Shown here one piece after another: positions 7,411 to 14,981 of a stretch of DNA of 22,332 nucleotides. A program made the position numbers and the translations under genes. Every line of letters starts with the position of its first letter. The first letter of the stretch is position 1. The notes below the pieces were generated by a model. The model did no database searches. It was not told the origin of the DNA and was given only the letters and a program-made list of their open reading frames with translations. This stretch comes from DATDRS01 sp035291605. Its GTDB lineage: Bacteria > Chloroflexota > Anaerolineae > Anaerolineales > UBA6663. The stretch covers positions 1-22,332 of the forward strand of contig DATDRS010000003.1 of assembly GCA_035291605.1 (NCBI GenBank). Reading direction: 5' to 3'.

Positions 7411-8574
7411 ATGGCGCAAATCACCGAAGCGATTACGGTTGCCCCACGCCCGACCGGGCTGCCGGTCGCAGCGGTCGCCGGCGAAGCCGAGATCCGCTAC
7501 TACACCGCATCGCAGTTCCAGTTGATGTGGTGGAAGTTCAAGAAGCATCGCCTGGCGCTGATCGGCACGACGATTCTGGGGCTGTTTGTGATCGTTGCCG
7601 TGTTCGCCGAATTCCTGTCACCGTACGGCTCCACCGCGCGCACCCCCGATTACCTGCATGGCCGGCCCCAAACACTCCACTTTGTGGATGCCGAGGGCAA
7701 GTTTCATTGGCGGCCGTTCACCTACGCTCTGGCCGCCCTCATGGACCCCAAAACCTTCCTGCTCGAGACCAGGGAGGATCCTGACAACCCCTGGCCGGTG
7801 CGCTTCTTCGTCCACGGCGACAAATACAAGATGTGGGGCTTCATTGAAGCGGACCTGCATTTGTTCGGCGTCGCAGAGGGCCACCTGCACCTGCTGGGAA
7901 CCGACCAGTTAGGGCGCGACATCCTTTCTCGGCTGTTCTACGCCACCCGCACCTCGCTCACCATCGGCGTGGCCGGCCTGTTCATCTCGTTCTTCCTGGG
8001 CCTGATCATCGGCGGCGTCTCGGGCTTCTTCGGCGGCGGGATTGACGATGCCATCCAGCGCTTCATCGAGTTCATCCGCTCGATCCCGACGCTGCCTTTG
8101 TGGATGGCCCTGGCCGCGGCCCTACCCAGGGAATGGTCGCCGCAACAGGTGTACTTTACCATCACGATTCTCCTGGGCCTGCTGGGCTGGACGCACCTGG
8201 CCCGGCGGGTTCGCGGCAAGCTGCTGTCGCTGCGCGAGGAGGACTTCGTCGTGGCCGCGCGCATCGCCGGCAGCAGCGACGCGCGCATCATCGCCAGGCA
8301 CCTGCTGCCGTCGTTCTTGAGTTACATCATCGTGGACCTTTCGATCTCGTTCCCGTACATGATCCTGGCCGAGACCTCGCTGTCCTTCATCGGCCTGGGC
8401 CTGCGGGCGCCGGTCGTCTCGTGGGGGGTGCTGCTGCAGGACGCGCAAAACGTCGCGGCCATCGCGCTGTACCCCTGGCTGTTCACGCCCGTGGCGTTCG
8501 TCATTCTGTCGGTCATGGCCTTCAGTTTCGTCGGCGACGGCATGCGCGACGCGGCCGACCCCTATTCACGGTGA
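7411..8574 (+). CDS. ABC importer permease, OppC/DppC type, with enlarged external loop
   Basis: Second membrane subunit, 387 aa, one base after the OppB-type gene, so translation is probably coupled. The N-terminal cytoplasmic tail includes the family-typical WWKFKKHRLALIG, followed by helix 1 (about residues 48-68). LLGTDQLGRDILSR (161-174) is the standard OppC motif before helix 2, and the EAA loop is FVVAARIAGSSDARIIARHL. The C-terminus GDGMRDAADPYSR is also typical. Usual OppC proteins are about 300 aa. The extra length is a stretch of about 90 residues (70-161) between helix 1 and the LGTD motif, which should face outside and may contact the unusually large binding protein (inference). 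After its stop the operon is interrupted by a repeat and an IS110 element. Confidence 0.92.
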   Translation: MAQITEAITVAPRPTGLPVAAVAGEAEIRYYTASQFQLMWWKFKKHRLALIGTTILGLFVIVAVFAEFLSPYGSTARTPDYLHGRPQTLHFVDAEGKFHWRPFTYALAALMDPKTFLLETREDPDNPWPVRFFVHGDKYKMWGFIEADLHLFGVAEGHLHLLGTDQLGRDILSRLFYATRTSLTIGVAGLFISFFLGLIIGGVSGFFGGGIDDAIQRFIEFIRSIPTLPLWMALAAALPREWSPQQVYFTITILLGLLGWTHLARRVRGKLLSLREEDFVVAARIAGSSDARIIARHLLPSFLSYIIVDLSISFPYMILAETSLSFIGLGLRAPVVSWGVLLQDAQNVAAIALYPWLFTPVAFVILSVMAFSFVGDGMRDAADPYSR

Positions 8575-8606
8575 GGCGCCTGGTCATTTATCTGATGAAG
8601 TTCGTC

Positions 8607-8714
8607 TGTCATGCTGAGCGACCCTTCGACTTCGCTCAGGGCAGGCGCGAAGCATCTCCGGCTAATCGTGTTTTGCGCCTGATTGGGGTAGAGACCCTTC
8701 GCGTTGCTGCTCAG
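8607..8714. repeat. interspersed palindromic repeat (REP/MITE-like), main part left of the IS
   Basis: A 115-bp palindromic unit is present in two pieces, 8607-8714 and 10328-10334. Its ends are TGTCATGCTGAGC (8607-8619) and, across the insertion, GCTCAG plus GGTGACA. Inner arms are CGCGAAGCATCTC (8646-8658) and GAGACCCTTCGCG (8691-8703), 11 of 13 paired. The left arm holds its own perfect hairpin, CTGAGCGA/TCGCTCAG (8614-8621 and 8632-8639). Spurious translation gives RPFDFAQGR, familiar from dispersed repeats in bacterial genomes. Only one copy lies in this window, so dispersal is inferred. Confidence 0.7.
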
Positions 8715-8718
8715 AAAC

Positions 8719-10074
8719 TTAAGCCGGTGCCAGGGTCAGGCCGAGCTTGGCGGCGCGGCGTTGTAGCGATTTGAGTTCACGGTGATGCTGTTGCTCATCA
8801 TAATCAGCGGCGGATAGAGTGCGATAAGGTTGGCGATGTTTGAGCATGTAATAAACGATGCGTGCGATTTTGTGAGCCGTGGCGGTGGTGGCCTGTTCGG
8901 GACCCTGCCGGGCTCGCAAGCGGCGATAGAAGGCACCCAAGGCGCTCTTGCCCCGTCCCACCGATTGAGCCGCCATGCGCAAGACCTGTGCCGCCCGGTT
9001 GTGCACAGGCAACGTGTGACTACGAACCACGCGGCCCCCGGTAATGTCGTTGTGCGGCGCCAGGCCGAGCCAGGAACAAAAATGCTTCTCGGTGGGCCAC
9101 TTGCTCATATCCGTCCCGATCTCCGACACCAGGAGCTGGGCCGCCGACTCGTCCAGGCCATCCACGGCCGTCAGATCCACACCGGTCAATTGGAACAACC
9201 GGCGGCGCACATCGAAGTCGGGCGCGTTCTTGCTGTGCGTGTTGGTCTTGGTGTCCGGCCCCAGCGGTTCGTCCGGGTCCTCCGGATCGAACCGCAGCCG
9301 GGTGGCCGCATACTGCCGCTCGATTTCTTCATCGCACTCCTGCAGTTGGCCCGAGTAAGCGTCGTCCAGCGCCAGCGCCTGCTTGAGCGCGAACACGGGC
9401 TCCGCCCGATAGTTCCCGGTCAGCGCTTTGGCGATCTCCGCCTCGCTCCGCTGACACCGGCCATTCCGAAAGGTGGCCAACACCTGCGGGTTTCGCTCGC
9501 CGGCCACAATCGCCCGGATGATCTGCATCCCCGTGACGCCGGTGATGTCGCTCAGCACCCGTGGCAGTTGCACGTTCATCAACGGCAACGCTTTCTGCAT
9601 GTGCTGAATATGTGCCGCCCGATGCTCGATCAACATCGCTCGGTGGCGCAGGTAGGCTCGCAACACAACCATCTCTGCCTCCGGGCGAAACGACGCGCGC
9701 AGGAACCCATAACTGTGCAACCGCTGGATCCATTGACAATCCTGCACGTCGCTCTTGCGTCCGGGGACGTTCTTGATGTGCCGCGCGTTCACCAGATCCA
9801 CCTCGAGGCCATGCGCCTCCAGCACTTCGAACACCGGCACCCAATACACGCCGGTCGACTCCATCGCCACAGTTCGCACCCGGCACGCGCTCAGCCAATC
9901 GGCCAAGGCCTGCAAATCCGGTGTGAACGTGGTGAAACTGCGCACCGCGGGCGTCGCCCGGTCCGCGGGCACACACGCCCAAATCTCACTGGCGCCAATG
10001 TCCAGCCCGGCGGCATCCGGGCAAACCATGGGCCAGGCTTCGCTACGGCTGTCGGGTGTGTCTTTCGGCTTCAT
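8719..10074 (-). CDS. IS110-family DEDD transposase (bridge-RNA-guided recombinase family)
   Basis: A full-length 451-aa recombinase. The RuvC-like N-terminal domain has the DEDD residues: Asp25 in GLDIGASEIW, Glu72 in AMESTGVYW, Asp109 and Asp112 in GRKSDVQDCQW. A helical linker (about 140-260) leads to the transposase_20 domain: VDGLDESAAQLLVSEIG, then FCSWLGLAPHNDITGG. VLRMAAQSVGRG carries Ser371, my candidate for the catalytic serine conserved in this family (alignment from memory). The ATG at 10074 is preceded by AGAGGAG, so the start is well supported. No frameshift or stop is present, so the element may be active. Family members excise and insert through RNA-guided recombination with a bridge RNA encoded in the element end; here that would be the left end upstream of this gene. 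Confidence 0.93.
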   Translation of the reverse strand: MKPKDTPDSRSEAWPMVCPDAAGLDIGASEIWACVPADRATPAVRSFTTFTPDLQALADWLSACRVRTVAMESTGVYWVPVFEVLEAHGLEVDLVNARHIKNVPGRKSDVQDCQWIQRLHSYGFLRASFRPEAEMVVLRAYLRHRAMLIEHRAAHIQHMQKALPLMNVQLPRVLSDITGVTGMQIIRAIVAGERNPQVLATFRNGRCQRSEAEIAKALTGNYRAEPVFALKQALALDDAYSGQLQECDEEIERQYAATRLRFDPEDPDEPLGPDTKTNTHSKNAPDFDVRRRLFQLTGVDLTAVDGLDESAAQLLVSEIGTDMSKWPTEKHFCSWLGLAPHNDITGGRVVRSHTLPVHNRAAQVLRMAAQSVGRGKSALGAFYRRLRARQGPEQATTATAHKIARIVYYMLKHRQPYRTLSAADYDEQQHHRELKSLQRRAAKLGLTLAPA

Positions 10075-10100
10075 CTGGGCTTCTCCTCTAAATGCCCAGA
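10074..10100 (-). promoter_or_regulatory. hairpin around the transposase ribosome-binding site
   Basis: On the transposase strand, TCTGGGC (10100-10094) pairs with GCCCAGA (10080-10074), a perfect 7-bp stem. The 13-nt loop holds the GAGGAG ribosome-binding site, and the last stem base is the A of the start codon. This could tune transposase translation (inference from sequence only). Confidence 0.4.
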
Positions 10101-10320
10101 CCCGGTCAAGCCCACGGGTATAAGCTGCTCATCGGGGTCAGCGCGGTGGGCTGCGCTGCCGCCAGTGACCGCATCATGCTTGACCAGAACCAAACTCAGG
10201 GGCGGGCTCAATCGCACCACTGCGCTGCCGGTCTTAGCTTGTCGGGCATTCATCCGGAATCCTACACCCACTGCGGCATGCCTGTTTCTACCAACGGGCA
10301 CGGGGGCCCGCCCCGTGGGT
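10100..10320 (-). ncRNA. candidate bridge RNA in the left end of the IS110 element
   Basis: In the IS110 group a structured bridge RNA is encoded between the left terminus and the transposase start, on the transposase strand. Here that gap is 253 bp without a convincing gene. It contains hairpins at 10299-10317 (CACGGGG/CCCCGTG), 10139-10158 (CAGCGC/GCGCTG) and 10100-10119 (ACCCG/CGGGT), plus an 11-bp direct repeat CTGCGCTGCCG at 10151-10161 and 10220-10230. Location and structure fit; the limits of the RNA and its two guide loops were not determined. Confidence 0.45.
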
Positions 10321-10322
10321 TA

Positions 10323-10335
10323 CTCAGGGTGACAT
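10323..10335. repeat. right remnant of the palindromic repeat at the IS junction
   Basis: CTCAG (10323-10327) duplicates 8710-8714, and GGTGACAT (10328-10335) supplies the missing end of the repeat that starts at 8607. The remnant lies 6 bp upstream of the ATPase start codon, so the repeat was already close to the coding region before the IS arrived. Confidence 0.65.
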
Positions 10336-10341
10336 TTCAAT

Positions 10342-11364
<1,023 letters not shown>

Positions 11365-11387
11365 GCGCAGCCAGTCAGGAGAGCGTC

Positions 11388-12431
11388 ATGCCCCCGGAGC
11401 AGCCCGTATTGCTTGAAGTCAATAATCTCAAGAAGTATTTCCCCCTGCGCCACGGCCTGTTTGGCCGGGGAGGGGGAACGGTGAAGGCCGTGGACGGCCT
11501 GACTTTCCACATCCAGCGGGGCGAGACGCTGGGGCTGGTCGGCGAGAGTGGATCGGGCAAAACGACGGCCGGCCGCACCGTGCTGCGCGCCTTCAACCCC
11601 ACCGAGGGCGAGATCATCTTTCGCCTGCCGACAGGCGAGAACGTGGACCTGGCCAAACTTTCCAAGGACGATCTGCGGGCGATGCGGCGGCACGCCCAGA
11701 TGATCTTCCAGGACCCGTATTCATCGCTGAACCCGCGCATGACCGTGCGCGACATCATCGCCGAGCCGCTGGTGGCGGGGGGGGTGGCCCGGGGCGCGGA
11801 GGTGGACGACCGGGTGCGCGAAACCGCGATGCGGTGCCAGCTCAGCCTGGAGCATCTACGGCGTTATCCGCACGCCTTCAGCGGCGGCCAGCGCCAGCGC
11901 ATCGGCATCGCCCGCGCCCTCGTCGTCCGGCCTCAGTTCGTCGTCTGCGATGAGCCAGTGTCGGCGCTCGACGTGTCCATTCAGGCCCAGATTCTCAACC
12001 TGCTGATGGATATGCAGAAGGAACTGGGCTTGACCTACCTGTTCATCGCCCACGACCTGAGCGTGGTCGAGCACGTGAGCGACCGCGTGGCAGTGATGTA
12101 CCTGGGACGGCTGGTGGAGCTGGCGCCCACCCAGGCGCTATTCTACAAGCCGCTGCACCCCTACGCCGAAGCGCTGATGTCGGCCATCCCCGACCTGGAC
12201 CCGGACGAGGTGATGAAGCCGGTCATGCTGGAGGGCGAGATCCCCAGCCCGGCCAACCCGCCGTCCGGCTGCCACTTTCACCCCCGCTGCCCGTACGCGC
12301 AGGACGTCTGCAAGCAGGAAACGCCCGAATGGAAAGAATATCGCCCCGGACACTTCGCCCTCTGCCATTTCGCCGATCAACTGGAGCTCAAGGGTGCGAT
12401 CAAGAGCGGCGCGGCCGCCAGCGCCAATTGA
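11388..12431 (+). CDS. ABC importer ATPase, OppF/DppF type
   Basis: Second ATPase subunit, 347 aa. The frame is open from 11244, but AGGAG at 11377-11381 with 6-nt spacing selects the ATG at 11388, 23 bp after the previous stop. Motifs: Walker A GESGSGKT (52-59), Q-loop MIFQDPYSSLNPRMTV, signature SGGQRQR (165-171), Walker B FVVCDEP (184-190) and switch His222 in FIAHDLSVVEHV. The longer N-terminal LRHGLFGRGGGTVKAVDGL and the C-terminal LEGEIPSPANPPSGCHFHPR with CPYAQDVC are characteristic of OppF. Each motif is complete, so the importer looks functional. Confidence 0.94.
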   Translation: MPPEQPVLLEVNNLKKYFPLRHGLFGRGGGTVKAVDGLTFHIQRGETLGLVGESGSGKTTAGRTVLRAFNPTEGEIIFRLPTGENVDLAKLSKDDLRAMRRHAQMIFQDPYSSLNPRMTVRDIIAEPLVAGGVARGAEVDDRVRETAMRCQLSLEHLRRYPHAFSGGQRQRIGIARALVVRPQFVVCDEPVSALDVSIQAQILNLLMDMQKELGLTYLFIAHDLSVVEHVSDRVAVMYLGRLVELAPTQALFYKPLHPYAEALMSAIPDLDPDEVMKPVMLEGEIPSPANPPSGCHFHPRCPYAQDVCKQETPEWKEYRPGHFALCHFADQLELKGAIKSGAAASAN

Positions 12432-12510
12432 ACGACCCAGCGCGCTGTACACAGAACAGCCACCCAAAACAACCCACTTCACCCAAACAGACAAGAAAGG
12501 ATTGACACTG

Positions 12511-13305
12511 ATGTCTGCAAACCCCTGGCGCCGGGACAGTCGTCCGCTGGCTATTGCCCACCGGGGCTATTCGATGGAATATCCAGAGAACACGCTCGAA
12601 GCCTACCGCAGGGCCATCGAGCTGGGCGTCGAGATGATCGAGTGCGATGTCAATCTCACCCGCGATAGGCGACTCGTCATGATGCACGACTGGACTCTGG
12701 ATCGGACGACCAGCGGCACTGGGCGGGTGAGCGACGCCACGTGGGACGAGATCCAGCGCCTCGACGCCGGCGCGAAGTTCAGGCCCGAGTTTGCCGGCGC
12801 TCGCGTGCCGTCCACCGAGGCGACGCTGAGACTCTTCCGCGAGGCGGGGATCTACGGCTGCTTCGAGGTCAAGGGAGGGGAGCCGGGCATGGCAAACCGG
12901 ATCGCCGAGGCGCTGGTAGACTTTCTTGTCCAGCAGAACGCCCTCGAAACGAACTTCATGAGCTCCTATTTCCACGAGGCCATGGCCCTGGCCAAGGCCA
13001 AGGTCCCGGACCTGATGCTTGCCCCGGAACGGCTGCCGGACGATGCGCCGCCCGACCTGCCCGAGGCCCGGCGGCAGGTCCAGGCGCTCGGCGCCCCGGT
13101 GCTCCAGTACCAGCACACCGTGCTCACGCCGGAGGTCGTCCGCGCCCTGCACGAAATGGATGTGGCGCTCTGGTCGTGGTCTACGAACGACGAGGCGAGC
13201 CTGGTGTTCAGCATCGAGGCCGGCGCCGATGCGCTGATGGGAGACGACGTGAAACTCATGCTGGAGGTCCTGAACCGGATGCGTCCGGCGCAGGGCAAGG
13301 CGTGA
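12511..13305 (+). CDS. glycerophosphodiester phosphodiesterase
   Basis: A 264-aa GDPD-family TIM barrel, the usual length, without signal peptide and so probably cytoplasmic. These enzymes hydrolyse glycerophosphodiesters to glycerol 3-phosphate and an alcohol. The metal and catalytic residues are present: His17-Arg18 in AIAHRGY, the ENT motif (26-28), Glu44 and Asp46 in MIECDVN, and His59 in VMMHDWTLDRTTSG. The late SWSTNDEASLVFSIEAGADA is also typical. The ATG at 12511 is preceded by AAAGGA; the open frame upstream to 12394 overlaps the ATPase end and is not favoured. It follows the transporter by 79 bp and precedes the sugar kinase by 16 bp. In this setting the substrate may be a glycerophospho-linked sugar or polyol (inference). 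Confidence 0.92.
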   Translation: MSANPWRRDSRPLAIAHRGYSMEYPENTLEAYRRAIELGVEMIECDVNLTRDRRLVMMHDWTLDRTTSGTGRVSDATWDEIQRLDAGAKFRPEFAGARVPSTEATLRLFREAGIYGCFEVKGGEPGMANRIAEALVDFLVQQNALETNFMSSYFHEAMALAKAKVPDLMLAPERLPDDAPPDLPEARRQVQALGAPVLQYQHTVLTPEVVRALHEMDVALWSWSTNDEASLVFSIEAGADALMGDDVKLMLEVLNRMRPAQGKA

Positions 13306-13321
13306 GCGCCAGCGCAGAGAT

Positions 13322-14848
13322 ATGGATTACGTGATCGGTTGCGATGTCGGATCGCAGAGCACCAAGGCTGTCTTGCTATCCTTCGAGGGCGCGCTGCTCG
13401 GCGAGGCTTCCGAAGGCTACGCGATAGACTATCCCCGGCCCGTGTGGGCCGAGCAGCCGGTGGAGCGCTGGACGACGGCGCTCGCCAACTCAATCCGGCG
13501 GCTGCTGGCCGAGACCGGCGCGCCGCCGGAGTGCGTGCGCGGGATCGGGCTGGCCAGCCAGGTGGAAGGGGTCGTGCCGATTGACGCCGTCGGGCAGCCG
13601 CTGCGCCCCGCCATCCTCTGGATGGATCGCCGGGCGACTGCACAATGCGAGCGTGTGCGGCAGACGATGCGCCCGGAGGCCGTCCTCGATCTCACCGGCC
13701 TGAACCTGGACCCCAGCCATGTAGCGCCGAAGATCCGCTGGATCGCCGATCATCAGCCCGAGATCTACGAGCAGGCCGCTTGTTTCCTCCAACCTGGCAG
13801 TTATGTGGCCTACGACCTCACCGGCGAGCTGGCGGTGGACTACTCGAACGCCTCCGCGACTCTGCTGTTGGACATCCGCGCCAGAGATTGGTCGCCGGAG
13901 ATGTGCGCCCAGTTCGGGATTGATCTGGCCCGGCTGCCTCCGGTCCGCGCGGCCACCGCGCCGCTGGCCCCCCTCCGCCCGGCGGTCGCCTCGGCGCTTG
14001 GATTGAGCGCGAAGACGCTCGTTGTCGTGGGCAGCGGCGATGAGCACGCGGCCTGCCTGGGCGCGGGCGTCGTCGGCCCCGGCCTGGTCGGCGACATCGT
14101 CGGGACGGCGGAACCCGTGTGTGCTGCCACCCGCGCGCCAGTTTTCGACGCCGCCGGCCTCGTCGAAACGCATTGCCACGCCGATCCTGACCTGTGGCTG
14201 TTGGAGAATCCGGGGTTCGTCTCGGGCGGGAATTACCGCTGGTTTCGGGATCATTTTGGCCGCGCGGAGGCCGAGGCGGCTGCTCACAGCGGGAGAAGCG
14301 CCTACGCGCTGTTGGACGACGCGGCGGCGCGCGTCCCGCCCGGCGCAGACGGGCTGATCTTCCTGCCGTGCCTGATGGGAGCGACGACGCCCACCTGGAA
14401 CGAATCGGCGCGGGGGACGCTGTTCGGCTTCACGCTCGCGCACACCCGCGACCATTTTGCCCGCGCCATCCTGGAAGGCTCGGCCTACGCCGTGCGCGAC
14501 ATCACCAACCACATGCAGGCCATCGGCGTCGCATTGAGCGAGCTGCGTGTCATGGGCGGCGGGGCGAAGAGCCGCCTGTGGAACCAAATCAAGGCCGACG
14601 TGACCGGCCTGCCGGTGGCCGTGCCGCACACGACGGAGACGACGGCGCTGGGCGCGGCGCTGCTGGCGCTCGTCGGCGTCGGGGCGTGCGCCACGACGGC
14701 CGAGGCCAGCGCGGCGGCCGTCTCGATCCGCGAACGACTTGACCCCCAGCCGAAAAGCCAGGCCGTCTACAATGACCTGTACGCCCTGTACCGGCAGGTC
14801 TACTTCTCCCTCCTGCCGGCGTTTGATCAGGCCGCCGGGCTGAGATAG
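13322..14848 (+). CDS. FGGY-family carbohydrate kinase (xylulokinase-like)
   Basis: A 508-aa kinase of two actin-like domains, close in length to xylulokinases. The N-terminal IGCDVGSQSTKAVL is the phosphate-1 loop. VVVGSGDEHAACLGAG contains Asp240, aligned with the catalytic base of XylB. ELRVMGGGAKSRLWNQIKAD is the C-terminal nucleotide-binding signature. The sugar-contact motif, SQMHG in E. coli xylulokinase, reads SQVEG here (79-83), so the substrate may be another ketopentose or polyol. With the isomerase at 3494 it would feed the pentose phosphate pathway (inference). The start has only a weak ribosome-binding site, and 16 bp separate it from the phosphodiesterase. It is the last gene of the catabolic group; the 133 bp that follow hold no clear terminator. 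Confidence 0.9.
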   Translation: MDYVIGCDVGSQSTKAVLLSFEGALLGEASEGYAIDYPRPVWAEQPVERWTTALANSIRRLLAETGAPPECVRGIGLASQVEGVVPIDAVGQPLRPAILWMDRRATAQCERVRQTMRPEAVLDLTGLNLDPSHVAPKIRWIADHQPEIYEQAACFLQPGSYVAYDLTGELAVDYSNASATLLLDIRARDWSPEMCAQFGIDLARLPPVRAATAPLAPLRPAVASALGLSAKTLVVVGSGDEHAACLGAGVVGPGLVGDIVGTAEPVCAATRAPVFDAAGLVETHCHADPDLWLLENPGFVSGGNYRWFRDHFGRAEAEAAAHSGRSAYALLDDAAARVPPGADGLIFLPCLMGATTPTWNESARGTLFGFTLAHTRDHFARAILEGSAYAVRDITNHMQAIGVALSELRVMGGGAKSRLWNQIKADVTGLPVAVPHTTETTALGAALLALVGVGACATTAEASAAAVSIRERLDPQPKSQAVYNDLYALYRQVYFSLLPAFDQAAGLR

Positions 14849-14981
14849 TCATCGCCATCCAAGCTAAGATCAAGGTCTGATTGGTCGCCCAAATGCCCAA
14901 CCAGTGCTAAACTATCCCCTCTAGGCGCCATTGACTGGAACGACTCTTGCACTCTCTTAGTCTCCCTGAGTGAGCTCAGGC

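Larger units (their letters stand above)
8715..10327 (-). mobile_element. IS110-family insertion sequence, complete (about 1.6 kb)
   Basis: One intact DEDD transposase gene on the minus strand is flanked by a short right end (8715-8718, only 4 bp after the stop) and a 253-bp left end (10075-10327). CTCAG occurs at both junctions (8710-8714 and 10323-10327). Removing one copy plus the element rejoins GCTGCTCAG to GGTGACAT and completes a palindromic repeat, which supports these boundaries. On the transposase strand both junctions begin CT-GAG, matching the CT core dinucleotide known for IS621. There are no terminal inverted repeats, as expected for the IS110 group. The element lies between the second permease and first ATPase genes of the importer operon and reads against them. 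The exact base cannot be fixed within the shared 5 bp. Confidence 0.8.

Noticed and set aside
8100..8774. Plus-strand frame containing RPFDFAQGR
   Set aside because: It overlaps the OppC gene out of frame and then reads through the palindromic repeat; the motif is a translation artefact of the repeat.
10071..10301. 76-codon minus-strand frame in the IS left end
   Set aside because: It overlaps the transposase start and the candidate bridge RNA, has no good ribosome-binding site and no recognisable motif.
10299..10317. GC-rich hairpin as an intrinsic terminator
   Set aside because: Neither strand has a T run after the stem, so it was assigned to the IS left-end structure instead.
8830..10332. 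500-codon plus-strand open frame
   Set aside because: It is the antisense shadow of the IS110 transposase and its left end. The minus-strand product has all DEDD motifs; this translation is Arg/His/Gln-rich and resembles no family.
12444..12460. GCTGT/ACAGC inverted repeat before the phosphodiesterase gene
   Set aside because: Arms of 5 bp with a 7-bp spacer are short enough to be chance, and they do not match the GntR operator sequence.
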